From NCBI GenBank assembly GCA_030612905.1, contig JAUWNA010000110.1, positions 1 through 6,684 of the forward strand: a stretch of 6,684 nucleotides of DNA, in the 5' to 3' direction. The translations under genes were made by a program, and so were the position numbers. The notes below the pieces were generated by a model that was not told the DNA's origin, did not search any database, and saw only the letters and a list, made by a program, of their open reading frames with translations. Numbering within the stretch: the first letter of the stretch is position 1; each line of letters begins with the position of its first letter. Below, piece after piece: positions 1 through 5,176 of this stretch. This stretch comes from Promethearchaeota archaeon (lineage in GTDB: Archaea; Asgardarchaeota; Lokiarchaeia; Sigyniarchaeales; SOKP01).

Positions 1-328
1 GTATGTCGTATAGTTTAATTGGTCTTAAATTAACGTATAAGTCTAACCCTTGTCTTATCTTCATTATAGCACTCTCCGCTATCCCATAAGGCAAATCAGG
101 CAAACCTAGCGCGCCAAATAATAACGCATCGGAATTTTTAATAGTTTCAAACGATTTTTCAGGAAGGTTGGTACCAAATACTTTCCATACTTCACCTCCC
201 GCTGGTGCGTCTTTAAACTCAAAATCATAATCCGTGAACTCTAAAACGATCTTGAGAATTTTAATTCCTTCGTTCACGACTTCAGGACCGCAACCATCAC
301 CACGCGTGATTGCTATTATTTTCTTCAT
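1..328 (-). CDS. Isopropylmalate/isocitrate dehydrogenase family protein, N-terminal part (cut by window edge)
   Basis: Translating the minus strand from the ATG at 328 gives 109 residues with no stop before the window edge. It opens MKKIIAITRGDGCGPEVV, which matches the GDGIGPEV start of the NAD(P)-dependent beta-decarboxylating dehydrogenases (3-isopropylmalate, isocitrate, homoisocitrate, tartrate/D-malate). Residues 91-102 (IRQGLDLYVNLR) match the family's LRKxxDLFANLRP substrate segment, with Arg92 and Arg102 at the positions that bind the malate moiety. Glu85, seven residues before Arg92, falls where bacterial LeuB has its isopropyl-recognising Glu, which hints at LeuB-like use, but the GLPDLPYG stretch at 75-82 resembles tartrate/D-malate enzymes. 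The substrate therefore cannot be fixed from this fragment. An AGGT lies 8 bases before the ATG as a weak ribosome site. The gene is divergent from the small membrane protein at 436. Family assignment is secure; the exact enzyme is not. Confidence 0.88.
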   Translation of the reverse strand, partial: MKKIIAITRGDGCGPEVVNEGIKILKIVLEFTDYDFEFKDAPAGGEVWKVFGTNLPEKSFETIKNSDALLFGALGLPDLPYGIAESAIMKIRQGLDLYVNLRPIKLYDI

Positions 329-379
329 ACTAATTACCTATTATATTTTTAGAAATTTACTTACTATTTATAATAGAAG

Positions 380-387
380 ATTTAAAT
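380..387. promoter_or_regulatory. Symmetric TATA-like box shared by divergent genes
   Basis: The palindrome ATTTAAAT lies near the middle of the 107-base gap between the divergent starts at 328 and 436, about 50 to 55 bases from each ATG. Read on either strand it resembles the archaeal TATA consensus (TTTAWATA). A TSS about 25 bases downstream would give leaders of about 25 to 30 bases on both sides. Flanking BRE-like purines (GAAG on the plus side) are weak. This is inferred from position and composition only. Confidence 0.35.
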
Positions 388-435
388 ACTATTCTTAATT
401 CTTCTTGTTTAAACTTATATTCATGGATAGTAAAA

Positions 436-717
436 ATGTCATCGCAAGCTGATAGTTTTTTTGATGTATTTTTTACAATTACTATTTTTGTCGTCTTCAC
501 TGGAGCTTTATTTGTAACATTTATTGCTCCAATGAATGTCTTACCAGGAAACATTCTATTTCCTAAATATGTCGAAGTTTGTGATCCAAGATGTCACATG
601 GTTGAAATTCCCATTAACATCCTCTGGGGTGGACTGATTAACGGTGCCGTTTATGGAGTATTAGGAGCGATGGGATATTTAGGTGTTCGTTCGATCTGGA
701 GAAAGTTAAAGAAATGA
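436..717 (+). CDS. Small two-helix membrane protein with CDPRCH loop, unknown function
   Basis: This 93-residue protein is not recognised as a member of a named family. Two hydrophobic segments are visible, about residues 10-33 and 62-85, joined by a loop of roughly 28 residues that carries Cys49-Asp-Pro-Arg-Cys53-His54. The C-terminus is strongly basic (RSIWRKLKK), so by the positive-inside rule both ends should be cytoplasmic and the Cys loop outside. The two cysteines could form a disulfide, bind a metal, or in principle form an unusual CX3CH heme-c site; nothing else supports the last option. The ATG at 436 is the first usable in-frame start; an ATG at 423 is out of frame. No Shine-Dalgarno site is evident. 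It is probably real because hydrophobic periodicity and terminal charge are coherent over the whole length. The reverse-strand frame over its first half is a shadow. Confidence 0.72.
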   Translation: MSSQADSFFDVFFTITIFVVFTGALFVTFIAPMNVLPGNILFPKYVEVCDPRCHMVEIPINILWGGLINGAVYGVLGAMGYLGVRSIWRKLKK

Positions 718-793
718 AAAAATTAAATATTGATTAATAATCTAATTTTTAAGTAAGAACCAGTGTAAAACTTATCAGATCTGGAAAATAAAG

Positions 794-801
794 AAAAAAA
801 A
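794..801 (-). terminator. T-run terminator of the membrane hydrolase gene
   Basis: Eight consecutive A on the plus strand are a T8 run on the minus strand, about 10 bases past the stop codon of the hydrolase gene (812-814). Archaeal RNA polymerase commonly terminates on such runs. A shorter T5 at 746-750 could serve the convergent small gene ending at 717. The 94-base convergent gap also has the 8-base palindrome CAGATCTG at 776-783, too short to interpret. Confidence 0.4.
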
Positions 802-811
802 GTGTTAATTT

Positions 812-2497
812 TTAGGCAAATGGAAAGAAATTGATCATTATCCACGAGTAAAAAATGCAGAGAAAAACAGTTGAGCCCACAATATTTCTACCCGAATGCA
901 TATAAACCCAAGTCACCAAAATCTGTTGAATTACCGCCATAATGAATGTTGCAGTTAACGACAAAGATATAAACGATAACATAGAATTAGCGGACCCCCA
1001 TGTTAAAAGCGCTAGTGGTACAGTCACTACGGTTTCCATAAATATTCCGATAAATACCATGGAAAAGTATTCCTTAAATCTATTTGAAAAGTTAAGTTTA
1101 CTTTGAACCGTTCTGAAATAGAACTCTTTAACAAACAACAGTGGAAAAAATATAAAAGTTAATCCAATAATCGTTCCTAATTCTCGTGAAGTAGGCCAGC
1201 CTGGCGATTGGCTCCAAAACGAAATACTTGTAATTCCTATAATTAGTATTATAGCCGTTGCGACCCCATAAATCAATGAACTTGCTGCATTATTCGATGT
1301 AAGTTCTTTAAACTTCATTGGAAGATCTTTGATACCAACCCTTTCTTTTCTAAGAACGAGTAAGGAATAAACTATTAATACTCCCAAAGCAAATCCAAAA
1401 TTAAACGCAAATATTTGATCGCCAGCAGAAAAAGTCACAACATCAACAAATAGATCAGCAAAAATCAGATAGGATAAAAGACTTATTATTCCAATTATAA
1501 TGGAATATAGCAAAAGCAGAAATATTGAGGTGTTTTTCGTTAAATCTTTTCTAATATCCATCGTTTTATCTTTCCAAATAAACTTACTTAGGTAGATTAT
1601 AACAACGAAACATAGACAAACTGAACCGAATATTGAAATGTAGAAGAATGCATTTTGGAAAACGCTTGTAATAACAATTTCCCACCTTACGGAACCGTAA
1701 AATGCTAGTTCAAACCAATTGACAATCTCGTAAATAATAACTGGGTCTGACCTTTCATATAAATGCTCGCTAAATGGGCCTATTGCTACTTTAGTTGCGT
1801 TTCCATCTGTAAAATCTCCATAAAGAGTATCAAAAGCTACATTTGTTAGACCTGTGTAATTTTTTAGGAAATCTAAAGAGGAATCTACTACCATAGCTTG
1901 TTCAAACTGTCCTAGAGCAACTAATAAATTAGGAATAAGCGTTGTATTTGCTGAGGATGGTATACTACCCATTGAAACAGTTGCGTTAATCTGATTTGGA
2001 ATTTTCTCTGCTACTCTTCTGACTGTACCGGCTCCCATTGAGTGCCCCATTAATCCTATCTTATCTACCACCCCTGAGTCCTTGAGATATTGTACTCCCG
2101 CCATTACATCCATTTCTAATTTTTCGTATCCCTCAGGATCTCTCGATAGGTACCCCCCACTGGCTCCATGCCCTCTGAAATCTATGTTGACTACGAGAAA
2201 ATTACGTTTAACCAGTTCTATACCTATGTTGTGTAAGGAACCTTTACTCCCACAATAACCGTGGGCTAACACTACGCCTGGGATGCTACCTGAAGCGGTT
2301 AGTGGAGTGTAAATTAAAGCTTGTATTTCGGTCCCATCTTCTGAAATTAAAGTTTCTTGAGTAATAGTGTAAGGATGAGCAGGGTCCGCAAAAAAAGTAA
2401 AAATAATTAGAGGAACAACTCCAATAAGAAGTATTATTATGGATATAATCACTCCAGCTCTTTTTTTATCAGCTTTTAAAAATTCTATAATTGACAT
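812..2497 (-). CDS. Membrane-anchored alpha/beta hydrolase with eight-helix C-terminal membrane domain
   Basis: The 561-residue protein has three parts. Residues 1-36 are a basic start (KADKKR) followed by a membrane anchor (about 14-36). Residues about 45-265 are an alpha/beta hydrolase fold: oxyanion motif HGYCGSKGS at 79-87, DFRGHGASGG at 106-115, nucleophile elbow GHSMG with Ser153, and a likely catalytic His245 in SEHLYERSDP. The usual catalytic Asp after the late beta strand appears to be replaced by Glu199 (VALGQFEQAM). Residues about 281-559 hold eight more helices (near 281-303, 324-347, 360-382, 405-427, 438-457, 476-499, 505-530, 536-557). Basic loops at 304-322, 383-404 and 458-475 all fit a cytoplasmic side if the hydrolase domain faces outward, as do four NxT sequons in it (Asn171, 184, 213, 233). 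The likely activity is ester or peptide hydrolysis at the outer membrane face; the substrate and the role of the C-terminal domain are unknown. There is no Shine-Dalgarno site, so the mRNA may be leaderless. Confidence 0.87.
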   Translation of the reverse strand: MSIIEFLKADKKRAGVIISIIILLIGVVPLIIFTFFADPAHPYTITQETLISEDGTEIQALIYTPLTASGSIPGVVLAHGYCGSKGSLHNIGIELVKRNFLVVNIDFRGHGASGGYLSRDPEGYEKLEMDVMAGVQYLKDSGVVDKIGLMGHSMGAGTVRRVAEKIPNQINATVSMGSIPSSANTTLIPNLLVALGQFEQAMVVDSSLDFLKNYTGLTNVAFDTLYGDFTDGNATKVAIGPFSEHLYERSDPVIIYEIVNWFELAFYGSVRWEIVITSVFQNAFFYISIFGSVCLCFVVIIYLSKFIWKDKTMDIRKDLTKNTSIFLLLLYSIIIGIISLLSYLIFADLFVDVVTFSAGDQIFAFNFGFALGVLIVYSLLVLRKERVGIKDLPMKFKELTSNNAASSLIYGVATAIILIIGITSISFWSQSPGWPTSRELGTIIGLTFIFFPLLFVKEFYFRTVQSKLNFSNRFKEYFSMVFIGIFMETVVTVPLALLTWGSANSMLSFISLSLTATFIMAVIQQILVTWVYMHSGRNIVGSTVFLCIFYSWIMINFFPFA

Positions 2498-2521
2498 TTT
2501 TTTAAATAAATTCTTTTTAAT

Positions 2522-2534
2522 GTTATAACTTTCG
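2522..2534 (-). promoter_or_regulatory. Candidate promoter of the membrane hydrolase gene
   Basis: Read on the minus strand, CGAAA (BRE-like) is followed by GTTATAAC, centred about 28 bases before the ATG at 2497. That spacing would put transcription start at or next to the ATG, fitting the missing Shine-Dalgarno site. A second candidate, GAAA followed by TTTTTAAATA on the minus strand at about 2544-2557, would give a leader of about 25 bases. I cannot choose between them with confidence. Confidence 0.35.
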
Positions 2535-2661
2535 ATAATCTAATATTTAAAAATTTCAATCAATTAAGCGTTATGTAATCAAAATCAAGAAGGTAACAAA
2601 ATCTTTGAGATTATGAATTTTTATCCAGAAAATATTTCAAATAATAGTATTCTCACCAAAG

Positions 2662-2772
2662 TTAGTTCACTTCCTCTACGTTTAAATCTGTCTCGTCTAT
2701 ATTTTCCAAAATAAAAAAAGATCTCTGATCTAACGACTCAGAAGAGTATTTCCCGCCTTTCTTCTCTAACAT
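2662..2772 (-). CDS. Doubtful 36-residue open frame in the gap
   Basis: A minus-strand frame starting at the ATG at 2770-2772 encodes 36 residues, beginning MLEKKGGKYSSESLD and ending NVEEVN; the frame stays open nine codons further upstream to a TAA. The composition is charged and protein-like, with no membrane segment or known motif. No Shine-Dalgarno site precedes the ATG, and a hairpin plus T-run lies inside the frame, which argues against translation. It may be a tiny gene, the tail of a decayed gene, or chance. Confidence 0.18.
   Translation of the reverse strand: MLEKKGGKYSSESLDQRSFFILENIDETDLNVEEVN
2713..2731 (-). terminator. Weak hairpin followed by T-run on the minus strand
   Basis: On the minus strand AGATC and GATCT form a perfect 5-base stem around the 3-base loop AGA, directly followed by a T-run (plus-strand A at 2713-2719). 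The stem is short and AT-rich. It could end a short minus-strand transcript starting near the histone promoter and isolate the hydrolase gene from read-through. The T-run is the more meaningful part in an archaeon. Confidence 0.3.
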
Positions 2773-2830
2773 CGCAATTTTGTCGATTGGAAGAAATTAT
2801 TAACCGAAACATACCCTATCAAAAATATTA

Positions 2831-2845
2831 CGCAAGTTTTAAATA
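2831..2845 (+). promoter_or_regulatory. Candidate histone promoter (BRE/TATA)
   Basis: CGCAAG followed by TTTTAAATA resembles an archaeal BRE and TATA box. Initiation about 25 bases downstream, near 2867, would give a leader of about 70 bases before the start at 2940. A second AT-rich box, ATATATAAT at about 2857-2865, could be used instead. Assignment is by pattern only. Confidence 0.4.
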
Positions 2846-2922
2846 TTTAAAAGAAAATATATAATATAATAAGGTTCAAATTGAAAAATGTGAACTTTAG
2901 AAAAAATATTATAAAGTTAAAA

Positions 2923-2929
2923 GTGGAGG
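2923..2929 (+). promoter_or_regulatory. Shine-Dalgarno site that decides the histone start
   Basis: GTGGAGG is a strong match to the archaeal anti-Shine-Dalgarno. It ends one base before the first ATG (2931), too close for normal initiation, but 10 bases before the second in-frame ATG (2940). This favours translation from 2940. Confidence 0.7.
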
Positions 2930-2939
2930 AATGAAAAAA

Positions 2940-3152
2940 ATGGCTAAAAAAGTATTTGCCTGGTCACCAGTTCGAAAGTTAATGAAAGATAACGGCGCTG
3001 AAATGGTTGCTCGTGAAGCAGTAGACGCTTTAATTGATTATTTAGAGAAAGCTGCAAGAGGAGTAACAAATAAAGCATTAGAAATGACTCGACACGCCAA
3101 TCGTAAGAAATTAACTGTTAACGACATGACCTTAGCAATGAAATTATTATAA
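2940..3152 (+). CDS. Archaeal histone (HMf-like), 70 residues
   Basis: The protein from the ATG at 2940 is 70 residues, the normal size for a single-fold archaeal histone; starting at 2931 would only add MKK. The histone fold is complete: helix 1 around SPVRKLMKDNGAEMVA (9-24), the long helix 2 around REAVDALIDYLEKAARGVTNKALEMTRHA (25-53), loop 2 RKKLTVND (55-62), and a short helix 3 ending at Leu70. Arg55 and Asp62 match the Arg-Asp pair clamping loop 2 in HMfB. HMfB Thr54 corresponds to Lys57 here, and HMfB Arg19 to Met22, so DNA contacts may differ. There is no long N- or C-terminal tail. It wraps DNA as dimers or larger multimers in the nucleoid. It precedes the acetyltransferase array by 139 bases on the same strand, but a T-run in between suggests separate transcription. 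Confidence 0.95.
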   Translation: MAKKVFAWSPVRKLMKDNGAEMVAREAVDALIDYLEKAARGVTNKALEMTRHANRKKLTVNDMTLAMKLL

Positions 3153-3189
3153 ACTTCAATTTTACTGTAAAAAATTATTTAATTTTCTA

Positions 3190-3202
3190 TTTTTTTATTT
3201 TT
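3190..3202 (+). terminator. T-rich terminator after the histone gene
   Basis: T7, A, T5 lies about 40 bases past the histone stop, within a T-rich stretch from about 3183. This is the usual look of an archaeal gene end and suggests that the array starting at 3292 has its own promoter in the remaining AT-rich bases (about 3205-3260), where no clear box stands out. Confidence 0.5.
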
Positions 3203-3291
3203 AATTTTAAATGTAAAAATATTAATTTTTACTCTCATTCATAATTCTTAATCAAATTCAATGAGTTATGAATTTTGTTTGATGTTAAATC

Positions 3292-3894
3292 ATGACTGAA
3301 GAAAAAAAAGATAAAGAAGATAAGAAAGAAGAAGAAGATGACGTATTTCCTTTCATAGAGGGAGAGAGGATCGATTTAGTTGCGGGAAACTCTAAATGGG
3401 CTAATTTAGTTTGTAAATGGATGAACGATCCAAAAGTCCGTCATTATTCTCGAAATATGTGGCCACTTACTCTCGAAGAAGTAAAAAAATGGTTCGAGCC
3501 CCCACCAGACAGACAAATGAGGGAATTTATTGTCTTTACAGTTTATCATAAGGAAGCAAAACGGCCAATTGGTAGTATAGGATTTAATCAAACTAATTGG
3601 GTCAGTAGAAATGCTAATATATTTTTAACAATCGGAGAGCCTGAATATTGGGGGAAGGGTATAGCTGGTGAAGCTTCTAGGTTAATGATCAATTACGGTT
3701 TTACTGAATTGAATTTTCATAAAATTTTTGCTGGAGTTTTTACACCAAACAGCCGGTCTCTTCGCGCAGCTGAAAAATTAGGGTTTGAAAAAGAAGGCGT
3801 TTTAAAAGAAGAAATGTATGTAGACGGGAAATATCACGACATACATAAATTCGCGTTGTTTAAAAGAGATTGGAAAATGAAAGACGATGAATAA
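3292..3894 (+). CDS. GNAT N-acetyltransferase, RimJ/RimL type, array copy 1
   Basis: This 200-residue protein should transfer the acetyl group of acetyl-CoA to an amine (protein N-terminus, lysine, small amine or aminoglycoside-like compound); the acceptor is unknown. Residues 2-17 are a charged tail of Lys, Glu and Asp; the fold starts at VFPFIEGE (18-25). The Acetyltransf_3 signature WMNDPKVRHYSRN is at 43-55. The CoA pyrophosphate loop is canonical (IGEPEYWGKGIAGEA, 114-128, with Gly121 and Gly123), and NSRSLRAAEKLGF (153-165) is the motif B helix. The general-acid Tyr of many GNATs is Ala160 here, which is common in the RimL group. The first in-frame ATG is at 3292; one at 3268 runs into TGA. 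The Shine-Dalgarno match is weak (TTGATG at 3279-3284, also present before copy 2). It leads the five-gene array. Confidence 0.92.
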   Translation: MTEEKKDKEDKKEEEDDVFPFIEGERIDLVAGNSKWANLVCKWMNDPKVRHYSRNMWPLTLEEVKKWFEPPPDRQMREFIVFTVYHKEAKRPIGSIGFNQTNWVSRNANIFLTIGEPEYWGKGIAGEASRLMINYGFTELNFHKIFAGVFTPNSRSLRAAEKLGFEKEGVLKEEMYVDGKYHDIHKFALFKRDWKMKDDE

Positions 3895-3906
3895 TAGTTA
3901 TTAAGT
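3292..3906 (+). repeat. Tandem gene duplication, unit 1
   Basis: Unit 1 spans copy 1 and about 12 bases after its stop (TAGTTATTAAGT). It pairs with 3928-4536. The longest identical run is 45 bases, 3640-3684 against 4273-4317, over the CoA-loop coding region, where synonymous sites also match. Homology past the stop shows that the duplication carried intergenic sequence. Confidence 0.85.
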
Positions 3907-3927
3907 TAACGATTGATGGGTCTAAAG

Positions 3928-4524
3928 ATGACAGAAGAAAAAAAAGATAGAGAAGATAAGAAAGAAGAAGATGACGTATTCCCTTTCATAGAAGGAGAGT
4001 CTATCGATTTAGTTGCTGGAAATTCTAAATGGGCCAATTTAAGTTGTAAATGGAGAAACGATCCAAAAGTGCGTCATTATGCTCGAAATATATGGCCACA
4101 AACTCTCGAAGAAGTAAAGAAGCGGTTCGAACCTTTACCAGACAACCAAATGAGGGATTCTATTAAATTTACAATTTACCATAAGCAATCAAAACGACCA
4201 ATCGGTAGAATAGGATTCAGTCGTATTGATTGGGTTAGTAAAAATGCTAATATTTTTGCAATGATAGGAGAACCTGAATATTGGGGGAAGGGTATAGCTG
4301 GTGAAGCTTCTAGGTTAGTAATCAATTACGGTTTTACTGAATTGAATTTACATAAAATTTATTCTGGAGTTTTTACACCAAATAAAAGATCTCTTCGCGC
4401 AGCTGAAAAATTAGGATTTGAAAAAGAAGGCGTTTTAAAAGAAGAAATGTATGTTGACGGACAATATCACGACGTGCACAGATTCGCATTGTTTAAACGA
4501 GATTGGGAAATGAAAGACGAATAA
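3928..4524 (+). CDS. GNAT N-acetyltransferase, RimJ/RimL type, array copy 2
   Basis: I place the start at the ATG at 3928, giving 198 residues, because the protein then begins MTEEKKDREDKKEE exactly as copy 1 does and TTGATGGG lies at a suitable distance. A TTG at 3913 and an ATG at 3916 are in frame but would add residues absent from copy 1. By hand count it is identical to copy 1 at about 165 of 198 aligned positions (83%). The charged tail, WRNDPKVRHYARN, the loop IGEPEYWGKGIAGEA and the NKRSLRAAEKLGF helix are all kept. Differences include Trp67 to Arg, Val40 to Ser and Met44 to Arg (copy 1 numbering), in the part that usually shapes the acceptor pocket. It follows copy 1 after 33 bases, and the bases just after both stop codons are also homologous. 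This is a recent tandem duplicate, presumably functional; the substrate is unknown. Confidence 0.92.
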   Translation: MTEEKKDREDKKEEDDVFPFIEGESIDLVAGNSKWANLSCKWRNDPKVRHYARNIWPQTLEEVKKRFEPLPDNQMRDSIKFTIYHKQSKRPIGRIGFSRIDWVSKNANIFAMIGEPEYWGKGIAGEASRLVINYGFTELNLHKIYSGVFTPNKRSLRAAEKLGFEKEGVLKEEMYVDGQYHDVHRFALFKRDWEMKDE

Positions 4525-4536
4525 TAATTATTAAGT
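3928..4536 (+). repeat. Tandem gene duplication, unit 2
   Basis: Unit 2 spans copy 2 and TAATTATTAAGT after its stop, 11 of 12 bases matching the unit 1 flank. After 4536 the sequence diverges (AAGGACTGG against TAACGATTG), marking the end of recognisable homology. Confidence 0.85.
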
Positions 4537-4544
4537 AAAGGACT

Positions 4545-4550
4545 GGTGAG
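4545..4550 (+). promoter_or_regulatory. Shine-Dalgarno site of array copy 3
   Basis: GGTGAG ends 6 bases before the ATG at 4557, normal spacing, and supports that start. It is a better site than those before copies 1, 2 and 5. Confidence 0.6.
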
Positions 4551-4556
4551 TAAATT

Positions 4557-5117
4557 ATGGAAAAAAAAACTCGAATAACATTTATTGAGGGGGAACGCAT
4601 AGAACTTCTCCCACTTAATCCAGAAAACGTAAAAATCCACGCTAGATGGGCGAATGACCCTAAAACGAGGTTGTACACCCAAAATGTATTTCCCGTATCC
4701 CATGAAGATCTAAAGAAACGTTTAGACCAAACCCAAGAGCGACCAAAGAGAGATATTTTTTTTGAAATTTATCATAAAGAACTTGATAAAATTGTTGGTT
4801 TTGTAGAGTTCCACAATATTAATTATATTAATCATGCAGCAAATTTAAGCGTCGTAATAGGTGAAAAAGAAATATGGGGGAACAATTTGGGTACAGAAGC
4901 AGCAAAACAAATGATCAAATACGGATTTGAAGAATTAAACTTAGTTAAAATTACAGCTTCAACTTTAAAACCAAATAAAGGAGCTTGTCGTATGCTTGAG
5001 AAAATTGGAATGAAACTCGAATTAGTATTGAAAAACCAAACATATTTCGACGGAATGTATGTCGATGAATTGAACTTTTGTATCTCTAGAGAGGAATGGG
5101 AACAAACGAATAAATAA
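4557..5117 (+). CDS. GNAT N-acetyltransferase, RimJ/RimL type, array copy 3 (most divergent)
   Basis: This 186-residue paralogue lacks the charged N-terminal tail of copies 1 and 2 and begins at the fold (ITFIEGERIELLPLN). The signature WANDPKTRLYTQN is at 31-43. The CoA loop reads IGEKEIWGNNLGTEA (101-115), so the second glycine of the usual GxG is Asn110. The motif B helix is NKGACRMLEKIGM (140-152), with Met instead of the usual Phe at the end and Leu at the general-acid Tyr position. By hand count it is about 44% identical to copy 5, sharing LPLNxENVK, RPK and the NKG turn. The C-terminus (SREEWEQTNK) departs from the KEDWLK ending of copies 4 and 5. A GNAT-type acyltransferase is secure; the acceptor is unknown and likely differs from that of copies 1 and 2. 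It lies 32 bases after copy 2, in the same probable operon. Confidence 0.9.
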   Translation: MEKKTRITFIEGERIELLPLNPENVKIHARWANDPKTRLYTQNVFPVSHEDLKKRLDQTQERPKRDIFFEIYHKELDKIVGFVEFHNINYINHAANLSVVIGEKEIWGNNLGTEAAKQMIKYGFEELNLVKITASTLKPNKGACRMLEKIGMKLELVLKNQTYFDGMYVDELNFCISREEWEQTNK

Positions 5118-5163
5118 TTAATATTTTAAAAAATCGAATGAATAATTTAAATTGAAAACTTAT

Positions 5164-5168
5164 GAGGT
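5164..5168 (+). promoter_or_regulatory. Shine-Dalgarno site of array copy 4
   Basis: GAGGT ends 8 bases before the ATG at 5177. An in-frame ATG at 5162 reaches a TAG at 5171, so 5177 is the first possible start. Confidence 0.55.
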
Positions 5169-5176
5169 TATAGAAG

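Larger units (their letters stand above)
2498..2930. other. 433-base gene-poor region between hydrolase and histone
   Basis: This AT-rich stretch separates the minus-strand hydrolase gene from the plus-strand histone gene and must contain both promoters. I see no convincing gene, tRNA or repeat array. Around 2662-2830 the sequence is less AT-rich than the flanks and has a short minus-strand open frame and a hairpin with a T-run, so it could hold a small RNA, a tiny gene or the remains of an older gene. Confidence 0.6.

Noticed and set aside
357..554. Minus-strand frame of 65 residues
   Set aside because: It is antisense to the small membrane gene, which has coherent hydrophobic segments, and it occupies the divergent promoter region. 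Its own composition shows no domain.
3261..3299. Upstream 12-codon frame overlapping the start of copy 1
   Set aside because: It could couple translation, but it has no Shine-Dalgarno site, is very short, and is not preserved before the duplicate copy 2, so chance is the simpler explanation.
3406..3591. Minus-strand frame of 61 residues inside acetyltransferase copy 1
   Set aside because: It lies fully antisense to a clear GNAT gene and has no start signal; the same holds for the frames at 4467-4703, 4493-4678 and 5768-6034.
3913..3930. Longer start for copy 2 at TTG 3913 or ATG 3916
   Set aside because: The extra residues have no counterpart in the 83% identical copy 1, whereas ATG 3928 gives matching N-termini and leaves TTGATGGG as a possible ribosome site.
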